The notes beneath the pieces were generated by a model, which had not been told where the DNA came from, made no database searches, and saw only the letters and a program-made list of their open reading frames with translations. Shown piece by piece: positions 33,282-41,858 of a stretch of 64,000 nucleotides of DNA. Positions within the stretch are counted from its first letter, which is position 1, and each line of letters starts with the position of its first letter. The translations under genes were made by a program, and so were the position numbers. This DNA is from CAYNRG01 sp047973125. Lineage in GTDB: Bacteria; Bacillota_I; Bacilli_A; Erysipelotrichales; Erysipelotrichaceae. The DNA lies in contig JBKEBK010000003.1 in the NCBI GenBank assembly GCA_047973125.1, positions 5,761 through 69,760 of the forward strand, in the 5' to 3' direction.

Positions 33282-35186
33282 ATGAAAAAAAGAGGAAATT
33301 ACTACATCACAACAGCAATCCATTATACATCGGGAACACCCCATGTTGGAAATGTTTATGAGGTAGTATTGGCAGATGCTATTGCTAGGTACAAAAAGAT
33401 GACTGGTTGGGATGTTTATTTTCAAACAGGATCAGATGAACATGGACAAAAGATTGAGGAGAAGGCAAAAGAAGCTAATATGGACACTCAAGCATTTGTT
33501 GATGATGTTGTTTTAAAGATAAAGGAACAGTTTGAGTCTTTAAATGTTGACTATGATGCTTTTGTAAGGACTACAGATCCTAATCATAAGTTACAAGTTC
33601 AAAAGATTTTTAAAAAACTATATGATCAAGGTGATATTTATAAAGGAGAATATAGTGGTCTATATTGTAAAGACTGCGAAGCATTCTTTACAGAAACACA
33701 ACTTGTAGATGGTAAGTGTCCTGATTGTAATCGAGAAGTTCAAAGTGCCAAAGAAGAAGCTTACTTCTTTAAAATGAGTAAATATGCTGATAGACTACTT
33801 AAACACATCGAAGAGAACCCTAATTTTATTCAGCCAGAATCAAGAAAAAATGAAATGATTAATAATTTTATTAAGCCAGGGCTTCAAGATTTATGTGTTT
33901 CAAGAACATCTTTTAAATGGGGAATTCCTGTTGATTTTGATGATCGTCATGTTGTCTATGTTTGGATTGATGCCTTAAGCAACTATATAACAGGCCTAGG
34001 TTTTGATATGGATGGAAATCATGGTGATTTATATAAAAAGTTTTGGCCAGCCGATACTCATTTAATTGGTAAGGACATTTTAAGATTTCATACTATTTAT
34101 TGGCCAATTATGTTAATGGCATTAGATATTGAACTTCCTAAACAAGTATTTGGTCATCCTTGGTTATTAATTAATGATGGTAAAATGAGTAAGTCTAAGG
34201 GTAATAGTATCTACGCTAAAGATCTTGCAGAGTTATTTGGGGTTGATCAAGTAAGATATCTATTACTTAAAGAAATGCCTTTTGCTCAGGATGGATCATT
34301 AACTTATGAGTTAATGATCGAAAGAATCAATTCTGATTTAGCTAACACTTTGGGTAACTTAGTTAATAGAACAATTACTATGACTAATAAATATTTCCAG
34401 GGAAATATTGAAAATACTAAGGTAAATGAAGATATCGATAATGAGTTAATAGCACTAGCAAACAAAACAGTAGTATCTGTTGAAGATAAAATGAGCGAAT
34501 TAAGAGTACAGGATGCTATTAACGACATCTTTACTTTACTTAGAAGAAGTAACAAGTATATTGATGAGACAACACCATGGATCTTAGGAAAAGATGAAAA
34601 CATGTATCCTCGTTTAAAGAGTGTTTTATATAATCTTTTAGAGTGTATCAGAATATCGGCGATACTACTAAAGCCATTTATTCCTGAAACATCTGAGAAA
34701 ATTTTAAAACAGCTAAATACAAACATGAAAAATTATGATTCAGTGCTTACCTTTGGTAATCTTGAATCAAATATCAAAGTATGTGAAAAGCCAGAAATAT
34801 TATTTAATAGATTGGATGAGAAAGAAATCCAAGATAAACTTGATAACAAGAATAAAAGAGATGGTAAGGAAGAAATTACAATTGATGAGTTTGCAAAGGT
34901 TGAAATGCTTGTTGGTGAAGTGCTAAGTTGTAAAAAACATCCTAAAGCAGATAAGTTATTAATTTCTGAAGTTTCTTTAAAAGATGAAATAGTACAAATA
35001 GTATCAGGCATTGCCCAGTACTATCAACCAGAAGAAATGGTTGGTAAAAAAGTGGTTGTTGTATCAAATTTAAAGCCAGCAAATTTAAGGGGTGAACTAT
35101 CTCAAGGAATGATTTTAGCATATGAGAAAAATGGTAAAATTCAGGTAGTTGAAACTGATGGAGATGTAGGAACTGCAGTAAGATAA
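33282..35186 (+). CDS. metG: Methionyl-tRNA synthetase with C-terminal tRNA-binding domain
   Basis: This 634-residue class I synthetase charges tRNA-Met. The HIGH-type motif is TPHVGN (about 18-23) and KMSKS is at 301-305. A single zinc knuckle is formed by Cys129, Cys132, Cys146 and Cys149. The last 110 residues, from IDEFAKVEMLVGEVL to SQGMILA, are a Trbp111/EMAPII-like dimerising tRNA-binding domain, as in Bacillus MetG. AGGAGG precedes the ATG. Expression is governed by the T-box directly upstream. Confidence 0.97.
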   Translation: MKKRGNYYITTAIHYTSGTPHVGNVYEVVLADAIARYKKMTGWDVYFQTGSDEHGQKIEEKAKEANMDTQAFVDDVVLKIKEQFESLNVDYDAFVRTTDPNHKLQVQKIFKKLYDQGDIYKGEYSGLYCKDCEAFFTETQLVDGKCPDCNREVQSAKEEAYFFKMSKYADRLLKHIEENPNFIQPESRKNEMINNFIKPGLQDLCVSRTSFKWGIPVDFDDRHVVYVWIDALSNYITGLGFDMDGNHGDLYKKFWPADTHLIGKDILRFHTIYWPIMLMALDIELPKQVFGHPWLLINDGKMSKSKGNSIYAKDLAELFGVDQVRYLLLKEMPFAQDGSLTYELMIERINSDLANTLGNLVNRTITMTNKYFQGNIENTKVNEDIDNELIALANKTVVSVEDKMSELRVQDAINDIFTLLRRSNKYIDETTPWILGKDENMYPRLKSVLYNLLECIRISAILLKPFIPETSEKILKQLNTNMKNYDSVLTFGNLESNIKVCEKPEILFNRLDEKEIQDKLDNKNKRDGKEEITIDEFAKVEMLVGEVLSCKKHPKADKLLISEVSLKDEIVQIVSGIAQYYQPEEMVGKKVVVVSNLKPANLRGELSQGMILAYEKNGKIQVVETDGDVGTAVR

Positions 35187-35223
35187 ATGCAAGATGATGA
35201 AATATGAAAAAAGTATCACAAAT

Positions 35224-35261
35224 ATGTAAGGGTTTACATTTAGTTTAATTTATGCTATAAT
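35224..35261 (+). promoter_or_regulatory. Strong promoter with palindromic operator
   Basis: TTTACA (35233-35238) and TATAAT (35256-35261) are spaced 17 bp, with TGC before the -10 (extended form). ATGTAA-GGGT-TTACAT (35224-35239) is a perfect inverted repeat overlapping the -35 box. A repressor site is likely. It drives the secreted-protein cassette. Confidence 0.78.
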
Positions 35262-35287
35262 AGTGTCATAAAGGAAGGTGTTATAAA

Positions 35288-35803
35288 ATGAAAAAGTTTA
35301 AAAGATTATTTAATTTATTTAGTGTGCTCATTTTAATACTTTCTTCTGCCTTTATGAATATTAGTGCAATAGAAATAAAGGATAAACCCGAGGAAATTAT
35401 TATAAATGAGAATGAGGTTACTGAAAGATATTCTTTATCCTCTGAAGAATTTTATAAGTTGGAAAAAAGATTATTTGGAATAGGGATTCAAAGAAAGATC
35501 GGTGATATACCTGAGAGAGTTTCGCGTAGCTATGGTAGCTTTAACGCAAGTTCGGCTGCAACATTGGCTTTATCTTTACTTGGATTGGGTTTTCCAAGTA
35601 TACAAGCTGCGACAGGCATAGCTGGTGCAATAATAGGTGTTACAGATGTTACGGTTTATTATACTTCGATCTACACTCTAAGAAGAGAAGATGGAGTCTT
35701 ATATGTTAAGCAAGAATGGAAGTTTTATTCTAACTCTAGTAGAACAAAGTATATAACAAACTACGTAATTAGTAGGGAGTATTCTGACAATGGACTTGAC
35801 TAA
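35288..35803 (+). CDS. Secreted protein with glycine-rich hydrophobic core
   Basis: This 171-residue protein starts with a clear secretion signal (MKKFKRLF, then a hydrophobic stretch, likely cut near NISA-IE). The mature part has an acidic N-terminal half and a hydrophobic, Gly/Ala-rich stretch at about 95-125 (SLLGLGFPSIQAATGIAGAIIG). A basic, aromatic C-terminal tail follows. It has no Cys. The layout recalls precursors of membrane-active bacteriocins, but no family is recognised and this is inference. AAGGAAGG precedes the ATG. Two small membrane proteins follow, the first overlapping by 14 bases, which could be immunity or export partners. Confidence 0.7.
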   Translation: MKKFKRLFNLFSVLILILSSAFMNISAIEIKDKPEEIIINENEVTERYSLSSEEFYKLEKRLFGIGIQRKIGDIPERVSRSYGSFNASSAATLALSLLGLGFPSIQAATGIAGAIIGVTDVTVYYTSIYTLRREDGVLYVKQEWKFYSNSSRTKYITNYVISREYSDNGLD

Positions 35804-36032
35804 AAGCATTAGAAAGATTTTTGCTTCTCGCAGTGCGTGCTTTATAGTTATTGCGTTCTATGTGCTTGTAATTTTGTTTTCTGGAATGTTTGATTCTCAA
35901 TTTGAGCTTGTTGAAAGACTTGTAGTTAGGTTTTACTTTATTTCAAGTTTATTCTTGGGAGCTACTCTTGTTGAAATTAAAAGAATAGGAAAAGAAATAA
36001 ATTTGCATAATAGTAGGCTTAATAATAAGTGA
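35790..36032 (+). CDS. Small two-helix membrane protein
   Basis: This 80-residue protein has two predicted transmembrane helices (about 16-33 and 45-62), short charged ends, and a basic C-terminal tail. The start codon lies inside the end of the secreted-protein gene, so expression is coupled. No family is recognised. Its position suggests an accessory role to the secreted protein, for example protecting the producer. Confidence 0.7.
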   Translation: MDLTKSIRKIFASRSACFIVIAFYVLVILFSGMFDSQFELVERLVVRFYFISSLFLGATLVEIKRIGKEINLHNSRLNNK

Positions 36033-36043
36033 AATAAATAGAA

Positions 36044-36268
36044 ATGAGAACATATATGAAATTTATTAAAGAACTAACAGCTTCAGTAGCGGCAATGTTA
36101 TTTGGGGCGTTTGCATTAATTGTTACACTGTTTTCAAAAATGATATATGAGTACATAGGCGCTCAAGGTATGCTAATTATGGTATCAGTTGTGATGATTA
36201 TCGTACATTTAGCATTCTATTACGATCTTAAAAGAGCAAAGGAAGCTTTAAAAAAAGTTCAAGAATAA
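36044..36268 (+). CDS. Small two-helix membrane protein
   Basis: This protein of 70-74 residues has two hydrophobic helices (about 13-30 and 38-57) and a charged C-terminal helix ending KRAKEALKKVQE. The start could be the ATG at 36044 or the one at 36056; neither has a strong ribosome site. It is the third gene of the cassette that begins with the secreted protein and ends at a terminator shared with a convergent gene. No family is recognised. Confidence 0.62.
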   Translation: MRTYMKFIKELTASVAAMLFGAFALIVTLFSKMIYEYIGAQGMLIMVSVVMIIVHLAFYYDLKRAKEALKKVQE

Positions 36269-36290
36269 AGGCAATCAATTGATTGCCTTT
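36267..36290. terminator. Bidirectional terminator between convergent genes
   Basis: AAAGGCAATC and GATTGCCTTT form a perfect 10-bp stem with a 4-nt loop. It overlaps the stop regions of the small membrane protein (plus) and the YihY-like gene (minus). Confidence 0.75.
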
Positions 36291-37122
36291 AAATATTTTT
36301 GAAACTGTTTTTTAAAATATTATCAATTTTATTGAAAAAGTTTTGATGTTTAAAAATTGGATTAATAACCTTTTTAGCAAAAACAACATTAATGCAGTAA
36401 CCTGTATAAATTATTGTTGATATAACATAAAGAGATAAAAGAGTAATTACAAGACTTGATAGAGGTCCATATAGTGTAGCATAAGAGCTAAACTCTCTTA
36501 CAAAGTATAAAAATAGTAGCCCTGTAAGAATTAGCGATATGGAGGTAAATATTGTTCCATATATTCCATAATTTAAGGGTCTTTTTTCAAAGGTCAGAGT
36601 TCTAAAGAAAATAAATAGTACAATAAATAATGTTACGATACTAGTAATTACCTTAATGCTTCCAATTATTGGTACAAAAGCAAAAAACAAACCTAAAGCA
36701 AAGAAGGATGTTAAAAGCAGTAAGAAGACAAGGATGCTTTTTATTCTGATGATAATTTTTGGAAACATAAAATTTTCATATTTCGCACTTATTAACATAA
36801 ATGAGTAGATACTTCTACTTGCTAAATATAGTGCGATTACAATAGACACAATTAAAGTAATTCCACTTGGTGATGATTGTGATGAAATATAGTCAATAAA
36901 TGGAATTATTAAATCTTGTGGGATAAAGCGATATAGATAGTTTAGGGTTGATTCTATACTGAAAAAAATTGATTTTTGAAATAATAATACGATTGCTAAA
37001 AGTACTGGTAAAAGTGAAAGCAATAGTCCATAAGCAAGGGAGTATCTAAAAAGACTACCTTCTAAAGAGAAGACCATTTTGTAAATTGCTTTTATTTTTA
37101 AGATAAACTCTTTATTTTTCAT
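36289..37122 (-). CDS. YihY/BrkB family membrane protein
   Basis: This 277-residue integral membrane protein has six hydrophobic segments. FRYSLAYGLLLSLLPVLLAIVLLF near the start and RSIYSFMLISAKYENF with a following LNYGIYGTIFTSI match the YihY/BrkB (formerly annotated RNase BN) family. The biochemical role is unknown; the tRNA-processing name is a historic misassignment. It is monocistronic and convergent with the secreted-protein cassette. Confidence 0.85.
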   Translation of the reverse strand: MKNKEFILKIKAIYKMVFSLEGSLFRYSLAYGLLLSLLPVLLAIVLLFQKSIFFSIESTLNYLYRFIPQDLIIPFIDYISSQSSPSGITLIVSIVIALYLASRSIYSFMLISAKYENFMFPKIIIRIKSILVFLLLLTSFFALGLFFAFVPIIGSIKVITSIVTLFIVLFIFFRTLTFEKRPLNYGIYGTIFTSISLILTGLLFLYFVREFSSYATLYGPLSSLVITLLSLYVISTIIYTGYCINVVFAKKVINPIFKHQNFFNKIDNILKNSFKNI

Positions 37123-37186
37123 TTAATACCTACTTTACTCTAAATGAATTGTATTACTTTATAAGGTTTTTTTCAATTAAAAATTA

Positions 37187-37213
37187 AAAAAGAGTAGATA
37201 ATATACTCTTTTT
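37187..37213 (-). terminator. Terminator of the DeoR-alcohol dehydrogenase operon
   Basis: AAAAAGAGTA and TACTCTTTTT form a 10-bp stem around a 7-nt loop. T-runs occur on both strands. It overlaps the stop of the dehydrogenase gene in the minus direction. Confidence 0.75.
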
Positions 37214-38378
37214 AAAGGGCTAATGTAAGGATATCAATAATATCCTCATTGTATAGTTTAATATAATGACCAATAGGATTTTTGTTATTGTTGGTTGCTC
37301 TATTTGCCATGATATTAAAGTGTTTCTTATCAATATTTAGTTGAGAAAGCGAAACTTTTAAGTCTAAACCTGAAAAGAAGTGCTTTAACTCTTTTGCAAG
37401 TAGGAATGCTAACTCCTCATGAGAGTGGGTTAAAGGATCATAATTAAATACTCGACAAGCTAGTTGTGCTAGTTTAAATGGATTCTTCTCAGCTACATAC
37501 TTACACCAAGCAATAAATACAATAGCCATTCCTTCACCATGAGTTACATTATATTGAGCACTTAACTCATGCTCAATTCGATGTGCTCCCCAACAAGATT
37601 CTCTTCCCATGTCTAGTGAATTATTATGGGCAATGGTTGATAAAATTTGAATTTCTGCTCTAGCATTAATATCACTGGGATTAAGCTTTATTCTTTCAGC
37701 ATTCAATAATAATGATTTTATAGCTCCTTCAATTAAATAATCCGTAGTATCAACGTTTTTAATGTTTGTAAAATATCTTTCTAGTAGGTGCGATAATATA
37801 TCCGCAATACCACAAAAACTCTGATATGAAGGAAGTGTGAGGGTGTATTCCGGATTCGCAATAGCAAATTTTGGAATAATGAGTTGGGTTTCAACTCCCT
37901 TTTTCTCTAAGCCTTTTGAAATAATGGCAGCATTTGAAGTTTCGCTTCCACTTGATGGAAGGGTAGATATTACTCCAACTGGTATGGCTGTACTTGGGGT
38001 TATGGAAGTGCAAAAGAAATCCCAAGGATCTTTAGGGTATGGAATTGATAGTGCAATTGCTTTTGCACTATCGATTGCACTTCCACCACCCACTGCTAAA
38101 ATAAAGTCTACTCCTTCTTTTTTGCCTAGCTCACTCATTTCTTTAACTAGCTCAATTTTAGGGTTTGCTACAACTTTTGAACATTTAAATAGATTGATAT
38201 GTTGTTTACTACAGATATCTTCAATTACAGCCATTATCCCTAAATCATTAATATAGTCTCCACTATATACAAGTAAAAGATTTTTTACTTGATAAGTGGA
38301 TAATTCATTTGCTAAATCTGTTTGGATATCTTTAGTAAAGATTAATTTTGATGGATTATGATATATAAAATTTTTCAT
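37212..38378 (-). CDS. Iron-containing alcohol dehydrogenase
   Basis: This 388-residue group III dehydrogenase resembles the YqhD/butanol dehydrogenase branch. Coenzyme-binding GGGSAIDSAKAIAL is intact, followed by PSSGSETSNAAII. The metal ligands can be placed in the helical half, with DILSHLLERY, HRIEHELS and THGEGMAI supplying Asp and His residues. It reduces aldehydes to alcohols with NAD(P)H. It lies nine bases behind the DeoR regulator and next to a locus whose aldolase should release an aldehyde, so aldehyde disposal is a likely role. Confidence 0.93.
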   Translation of the reverse strand: MKNFIYHNPSKLIFTKDIQTDLANELSTYQVKNLLLVYSGDYINDLGIMAVIEDICSKQHINLFKCSKVVANPKIELVKEMSELGKKEGVDFILAVGGGSAIDSAKAIALSIPYPKDPWDFFCTSITPSTAIPVGVISTLPSSGSETSNAAIISKGLEKKGVETQLIIPKFAIANPEYTLTLPSYQSFCGIADILSHLLERYFTNIKNVDTTDYLIEGAIKSLLLNAERIKLNPSDINARAEIQILSTIAHNNSLDMGRESCWGAHRIEHELSAQYNVTHGEGMAIVFIAWCKYVAEKNPFKLAQLACRVFNYDPLTHSHEELAFLLAKELKHFFSGLDLKVSLSQLNIDKKHFNIMANRATNNNKNPIGHYIKLYNEDIIDILTLAL

Positions 38379-38387
38379 TTGGTCTCC

Positions 38388-39161
38388 TTAATATTCTAAG
38401 GAAATATTCAACTCCCTTAGTTTTTTTTCGAATTCTATATCTACTTTTTTATCCGTTATTAGATGATTGATATTACTTAATTCAACAATCTTAACATCGG
38501 AATTATTGTTTAATTTTGTATGATCAGCAAGTACAATTGTTTTAGTTGAATTTTTGATCATTGCTTTTCTGATATATGCAGATTCTATATCATTATCAGT
38601 TAAGCCAATTTTAGCATCAATATGTGGACAAGAAATAAATGATTTGGTAGCAATGAAATTATCTATTGTATCTAATGTTACTTGTCCTGTTAAAGAAGAG
38701 GTACTGTTTTTATATTCTCCACCTAAGCTTACAAGTTTTACATTATTGTTTCTAATTGATGAATCACAAATTATCCTAATAACTAATGTTGAGTTTGTAA
38801 TAATGGTAACCGCTATATTTGAATTAGCAATTTCATTCGCAAGACTTGCGCATGTTGAACTTGAATCTAAAAAAATTACATCACAATCAGAAATGTGATT
38901 TATAGCCTTTTTTGCTATGTAATTTTTTTCCGTGGTTAACATTGTACTTCTTAGTGAAATGGGCACTGATTTATTGAACTTATCTGGAATGTATGCTCCT
39001 CCAAAGGTTCTAATAATTCTTCCTTGTTTTTCCATTTCTATTAGGTCGCGGCGAATGGTTTCAAGACTGCAATCAAAAAATCCTACCAGATTGCTGATTA
39101 AGATACTACCTTTTTCTTTTATTTTCTTTTCAATTAAGTTTTGTCTATCTACTTTTAACAT
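38388..39161 (-). CDS. DeoR family regulator of the deoxypentose locus
   Basis: This regulator has the DeoR helix-turn-helix (ISNLVGFFDCSLETIRRDLIEMEKQGRIIRTFGGAY) and a C-terminal sugar-phosphate-sensing domain (DVIFLDSSSTCASLA). The frame opens at 39194. The ATG at 39161 (MLKVDRQ, 257 residues) fits the family start and has AGGAG 12 bases upstream. The ATG at 39173 directly abuts that AGGAG and is less likely. It is in an operon with the Fe-alcohol dehydrogenase and divergent from the transporter-MtnK-MtnA-aldolase genes. DeoR proteins sense phosphorylated sugars, consistent with control by a pentose-phosphate analogue. Confidence 0.88.
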   Translation of the reverse strand: MLKVDRQNLIEKKIKEKGSILISNLVGFFDCSLETIRRDLIEMEKQGRIIRTFGGAYIPDKFNKSVPISLRSTMLTTEKNYIAKKAINHISDCDVIFLDSSSTCASLANEIANSNIAVTIITNSTLVIRIICDSSIRNNNVKLVSLGGEYKNSTSSLTGQVTLDTIDNFIATKSFISCPHIDAKIGLTDNDIESAYIRKAMIKNSTKTIVLADHTKLNNNSDVKIVELSNINHLITDKKVDIEFEKKLRELNISLEY

Positions 39162-39224
39162 ATGGCATTTCATCTCCTGTATTAAAAGTAACACATCAAT
39201 GTGGAATTTTCAACAATTTTATGG

Positions 39225-39268
39225 ATTTATTGATATTTATGTTGATTTATGTGTTTTTATGTTGTAAT
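39225..39268. promoter_or_regulatory. Direct repeats, candidate DeoR operators
   Basis: The divergent intergenic region carries repeated TTTAT-TGAT, TTTATGTTGA, TTTATGTG and TTTATGTTG elements spaced about one to two helical turns. DeoR-family proteins bind such direct or inverted repeats. No footprint-grade consensus is known for this protein, so the call rests on repetition and position. Confidence 0.45.
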
Positions 39269-39367
39269 ATGATGATATGGTAGCGGTTACTAAAATTTCA
39301 TCTTTTAAAGGAGGGGTCTAATAAAATCATTAAATTGTTTTGTTATTTTTTAGAAAGGAGACATTAT

Positions 39368-40669
39368 ATGTCAAAGAAAAAAGGTAGTTTAATAGGGTTA
39401 ATTCCCTTAGTGTCATTTCTAGTTATTTATATGTGTACAGGTATATTTACAAAAAGTTTTGATAATATGCCACTAATGATTGGAATCTCATTTGCATCAA
39501 TAATTGCACTATGTTTACAAAATAAAAAAGATAAAAAAACTTTTTCTGAGAAAGTTACAATTTTTTGTAAAGGTGGAGGAGAAGAAACATTAATATTAAT
39601 GGTTGTAATCTTCTTGTTAGCAGGAGCATTTTATAGTGTAGCTCAAAATATGAAGGCTGTAGACTCAATTGTTAATATGGGACTTTCAATATTGCCAGCA
39701 AATTTAATCTTACCAGGCTTATTTTTAATTGGTTGTGTATTAAGCTTTTCAATGGGTACATCAATGGGTACCGTTTCTGCACTTGCTCCAATTGCTGTTG
39801 ATATTTCGATGAAAACTGGAGTAAATATTGCTCTTGTTGCTGGGGTTGTAGTATGTGGTGCAATGTTTGGAGATAACTTATCATTTATTTCTGATACAAC
39901 AATTGCAGCGACTAGAACTCAAGAAGTAAGTATGAAAGATAAGTTTAAAGCAAATTTATTAATGGTATTACCTGCAGTTGTAATCAATTTATGCTTGCTT
40001 GCATTTGTACCAATTACCGGACTAGAGTCAAGTGTTGCCTATAGTTATGATATTATTAATATAATTCCATATGTTGTTATAATATCTTTATCACTGATGG
40101 GATTACATGTATTGCCTGTTATGAGTATAGGAATACTATCTGGTGTTATGATTGGGGTATTGCATGGTGATTTTAGCATTGTTGGATCAATGGGTGTGAT
40201 GCACGAAGGAATGATGTGGATGCAAGATATGGCTCTTATTGCAGTGCTTGTTGGAGGAATGGTGGCGCTTATGAAGTGGCTTGGGGGAATTGATGCCCTA
40301 CTTTATTACTTAACAAAAAACACCAAGACAGCAAGAAGTGGAGAATTAAGTATTGCGGCTTTGGTTAGTTTACTAGATATTTCTACTACTAATAACACCA
40401 TATCAATTATTGCGGCAGGACCGATTGCTAAGGATATTGGAGACTCTTTGGGAATTGATCGAAGAAGGATAGCTAGTATCTTAGATCTATTCTCGGCAGC
40501 ATTTAATGGACTATTGCCTTATGCTGGTCAATTATTAGTAGCTGCTGGAATTTGTGGAATTTCACCTACACAAATCATGCCTTATGTTTGGTATTGTATT
40601 TTAATGATAATTTCAGGAATATTCTTTATTGTAATTGGATTTCCAAAAAGATATGCAAGTAAAAAATAG
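39368..40669 (+). CDS. NhaC-family transporter
   Basis: This 433-residue membrane protein matches the NhaC Na+/H+ antiporter family within the ion transporter superfamily. FSMGTSMGTVSALAPIAVD and GAMFGDNLSFISDTTIAATRTQ are the characteristic core. About eleven helices are visible. The start at 39368 has AAAGGAG seven bases before it; an upstream in-frame ATG at 39335 lacks a site. It is the first gene of an operon for methylthioribose or deoxyribose use. Some NhaC-like proteins move organic ions, so it may import or export a pathway metabolite; that is inference. Confidence 0.9.
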   Translation: MSKKKGSLIGLIPLVSFLVIYMCTGIFTKSFDNMPLMIGISFASIIALCLQNKKDKKTFSEKVTIFCKGGGEETLILMVVIFLLAGAFYSVAQNMKAVDSIVNMGLSILPANLILPGLFLIGCVLSFSMGTSMGTVSALAPIAVDISMKTGVNIALVAGVVVCGAMFGDNLSFISDTTIAATRTQEVSMKDKFKANLLMVLPAVVINLCLLAFVPITGLESSVAYSYDIINIIPYVVIISLSLMGLHVLPVMSIGILSGVMIGVLHGDFSIVGSMGVMHEGMMWMQDMALIAVLVGGMVALMKWLGGIDALLYYLTKNTKTARSGELSIAALVSLLDISTTNNTISIIAAGPIAKDIGDSLGIDRRRIASILDLFSAAFNGLLPYAGQLLVAAGICGISPTQIMPYVWYCILMIISGIFFIVIGFPKRYASKK

Positions 40670-40679
40670 TGGAGATGAT

Positions 40680-41858
40680 ATGAAAAAATATGATGAACAT
40701 TTTTTGTTAGATGTAAATACAGTTAAGGATTTTGTATTTGATATGGATTTATTTCAAACAAAAGAAAATCTAGAATCCTTAGAGATTGGTGATGGTAATA
40801 TCAATTATGTTTTTAAAGTATATGATACGGTATCTAATAAATCTCTTATTGTAAAACAGGCTGATAAACTTCTAAGATCATCACAAAGACCATTTAATAT
40901 GCATCGAAATAAAATTGAATATGATATTCTAAATTTAAATCAGACTTTAGTTGAAAAGCTTGTTCCAAAGATGTATTTCTATCATGAAAAAATGTATGCT
41001 ATGGTGATGGAAGATGTCTCAAGATGTAAAAATTTAAGAAAGCAACTTATGGATGGTAAATGTTTTAATCATTTAGCTGACTCTATTTCTTCATATATTG
41101 CTAAGACAACAATTGTTATGAGTGATTTGGTATTAGCTTCAGATATAAAGAAGGAAAATGTTAAAAAGTTTACTAATATTGATTGTTGTGATATTAGTGA
41201 GGATTTAGTCTTTACTGAGCCTTATAATAACTACAAAAACAGAAACATCATCAAAAAGGAAAATTTAGAATTTGTAAAAGAAAACATTTATGACAATAAA
41301 AAGTTACGAGTGGAGGTAGGAATACTTCGAAATAAGTATATGAATAATTCGCAATCACTAATTCATGGTGATTTACACTCAGGATCAATTTTTATTATTG
41401 ATAATGAGCTTAAAGTAATTGATCCAGAGTTTGCATTTTATGGTCCAATTGGTTATGATATTGGAAATGTAATTGGTAATTTATATTTTTCACTATTTTA
41501 TACAATGTATAATCATCCTGAAAGAAAAGAATTTATCACTTGGATTCAAAAAGAAATTGTTGATATTTATGATCTTTGTAAAAATAAGTTAAGAAGTGAA
41601 ATGGATGAGCACATCGATAATAGCGTATATAATGATGACTTTCAAAATATATATCTTGATGAAATAATGAGTGATACTTTAGGATATGCAGGATGTGAAA
41701 TGATTAGAAGGGTTGTTGGTGATTCTAAAGTTGAAGAAATTAGCTCTATTGATAATGTGTTGATGGAACAGGATATTATTTTACAGGCAATAAAATTGAT
41801 TTTAAATAGAAATGAAATTAATAAAAAGGAATTTTTACAAGTAGGAGGTAACTTTTGA
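40680..41858 (+). CDS. mtnK: 5-methylthioribose kinase (MtnK-like)
   Basis: This 392-residue kinase phosphorylates 5-methylthioribose, and in related systems 5-deoxyribose, at C1. The motifs are clear: IGDGNINYVFKV (nucleotide loop), IVKQAD (Lys), HGDLHSGSI (catalytic) and DPEFAFYGPIGYDIG (metal). ATG at 40680 with GGAG just upstream is chosen over an in-frame ATG at 40635 that lies inside the transporter gene. The isomerase gene follows with overlapping stop/start. Together with MtnA and a class II aldolase it fits the DHAP shunt. Confidence 0.93.
   Translation: MKKYDEHFLLDVNTVKDFVFDMDLFQTKENLESLEIGDGNINYVFKVYDTVSNKSLIVKQADKLLRSSQRPFNMHRNKIEYDILNLNQTLVEKLVPKMYFYHEKMYAMVMEDVSRCKNLRKQLMDGKCFNHLADSISSYIAKTTIVMSDLVLASDIKKENVKKFTNIDCCDISEDLVFTEPYNNYKNRNIIKKENLEFVKENIYDNKKLRVEVGILRNKYMNNSQSLIHGDLHSGSIFIIDNELKVIDPEFAFYGPIGYDIGNVIGNLYFSLFYTMYNHPERKEFITWIQKEIVDIYDLCKNKLRSEMDEHIDNSVYNDDFQNIYLDEIMSDTLGYAGCEMIRRVVGDSKVEEISSIDNVLMEQDIILQAIKLILNRNEINKKEFLQVGGNF

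Noticed and set aside
34304..34726. 140-codon minus-strand frame opposite metG
   Set aside because: It is a shadow of metG with low-complexity hydrophobic composition and no start signals.
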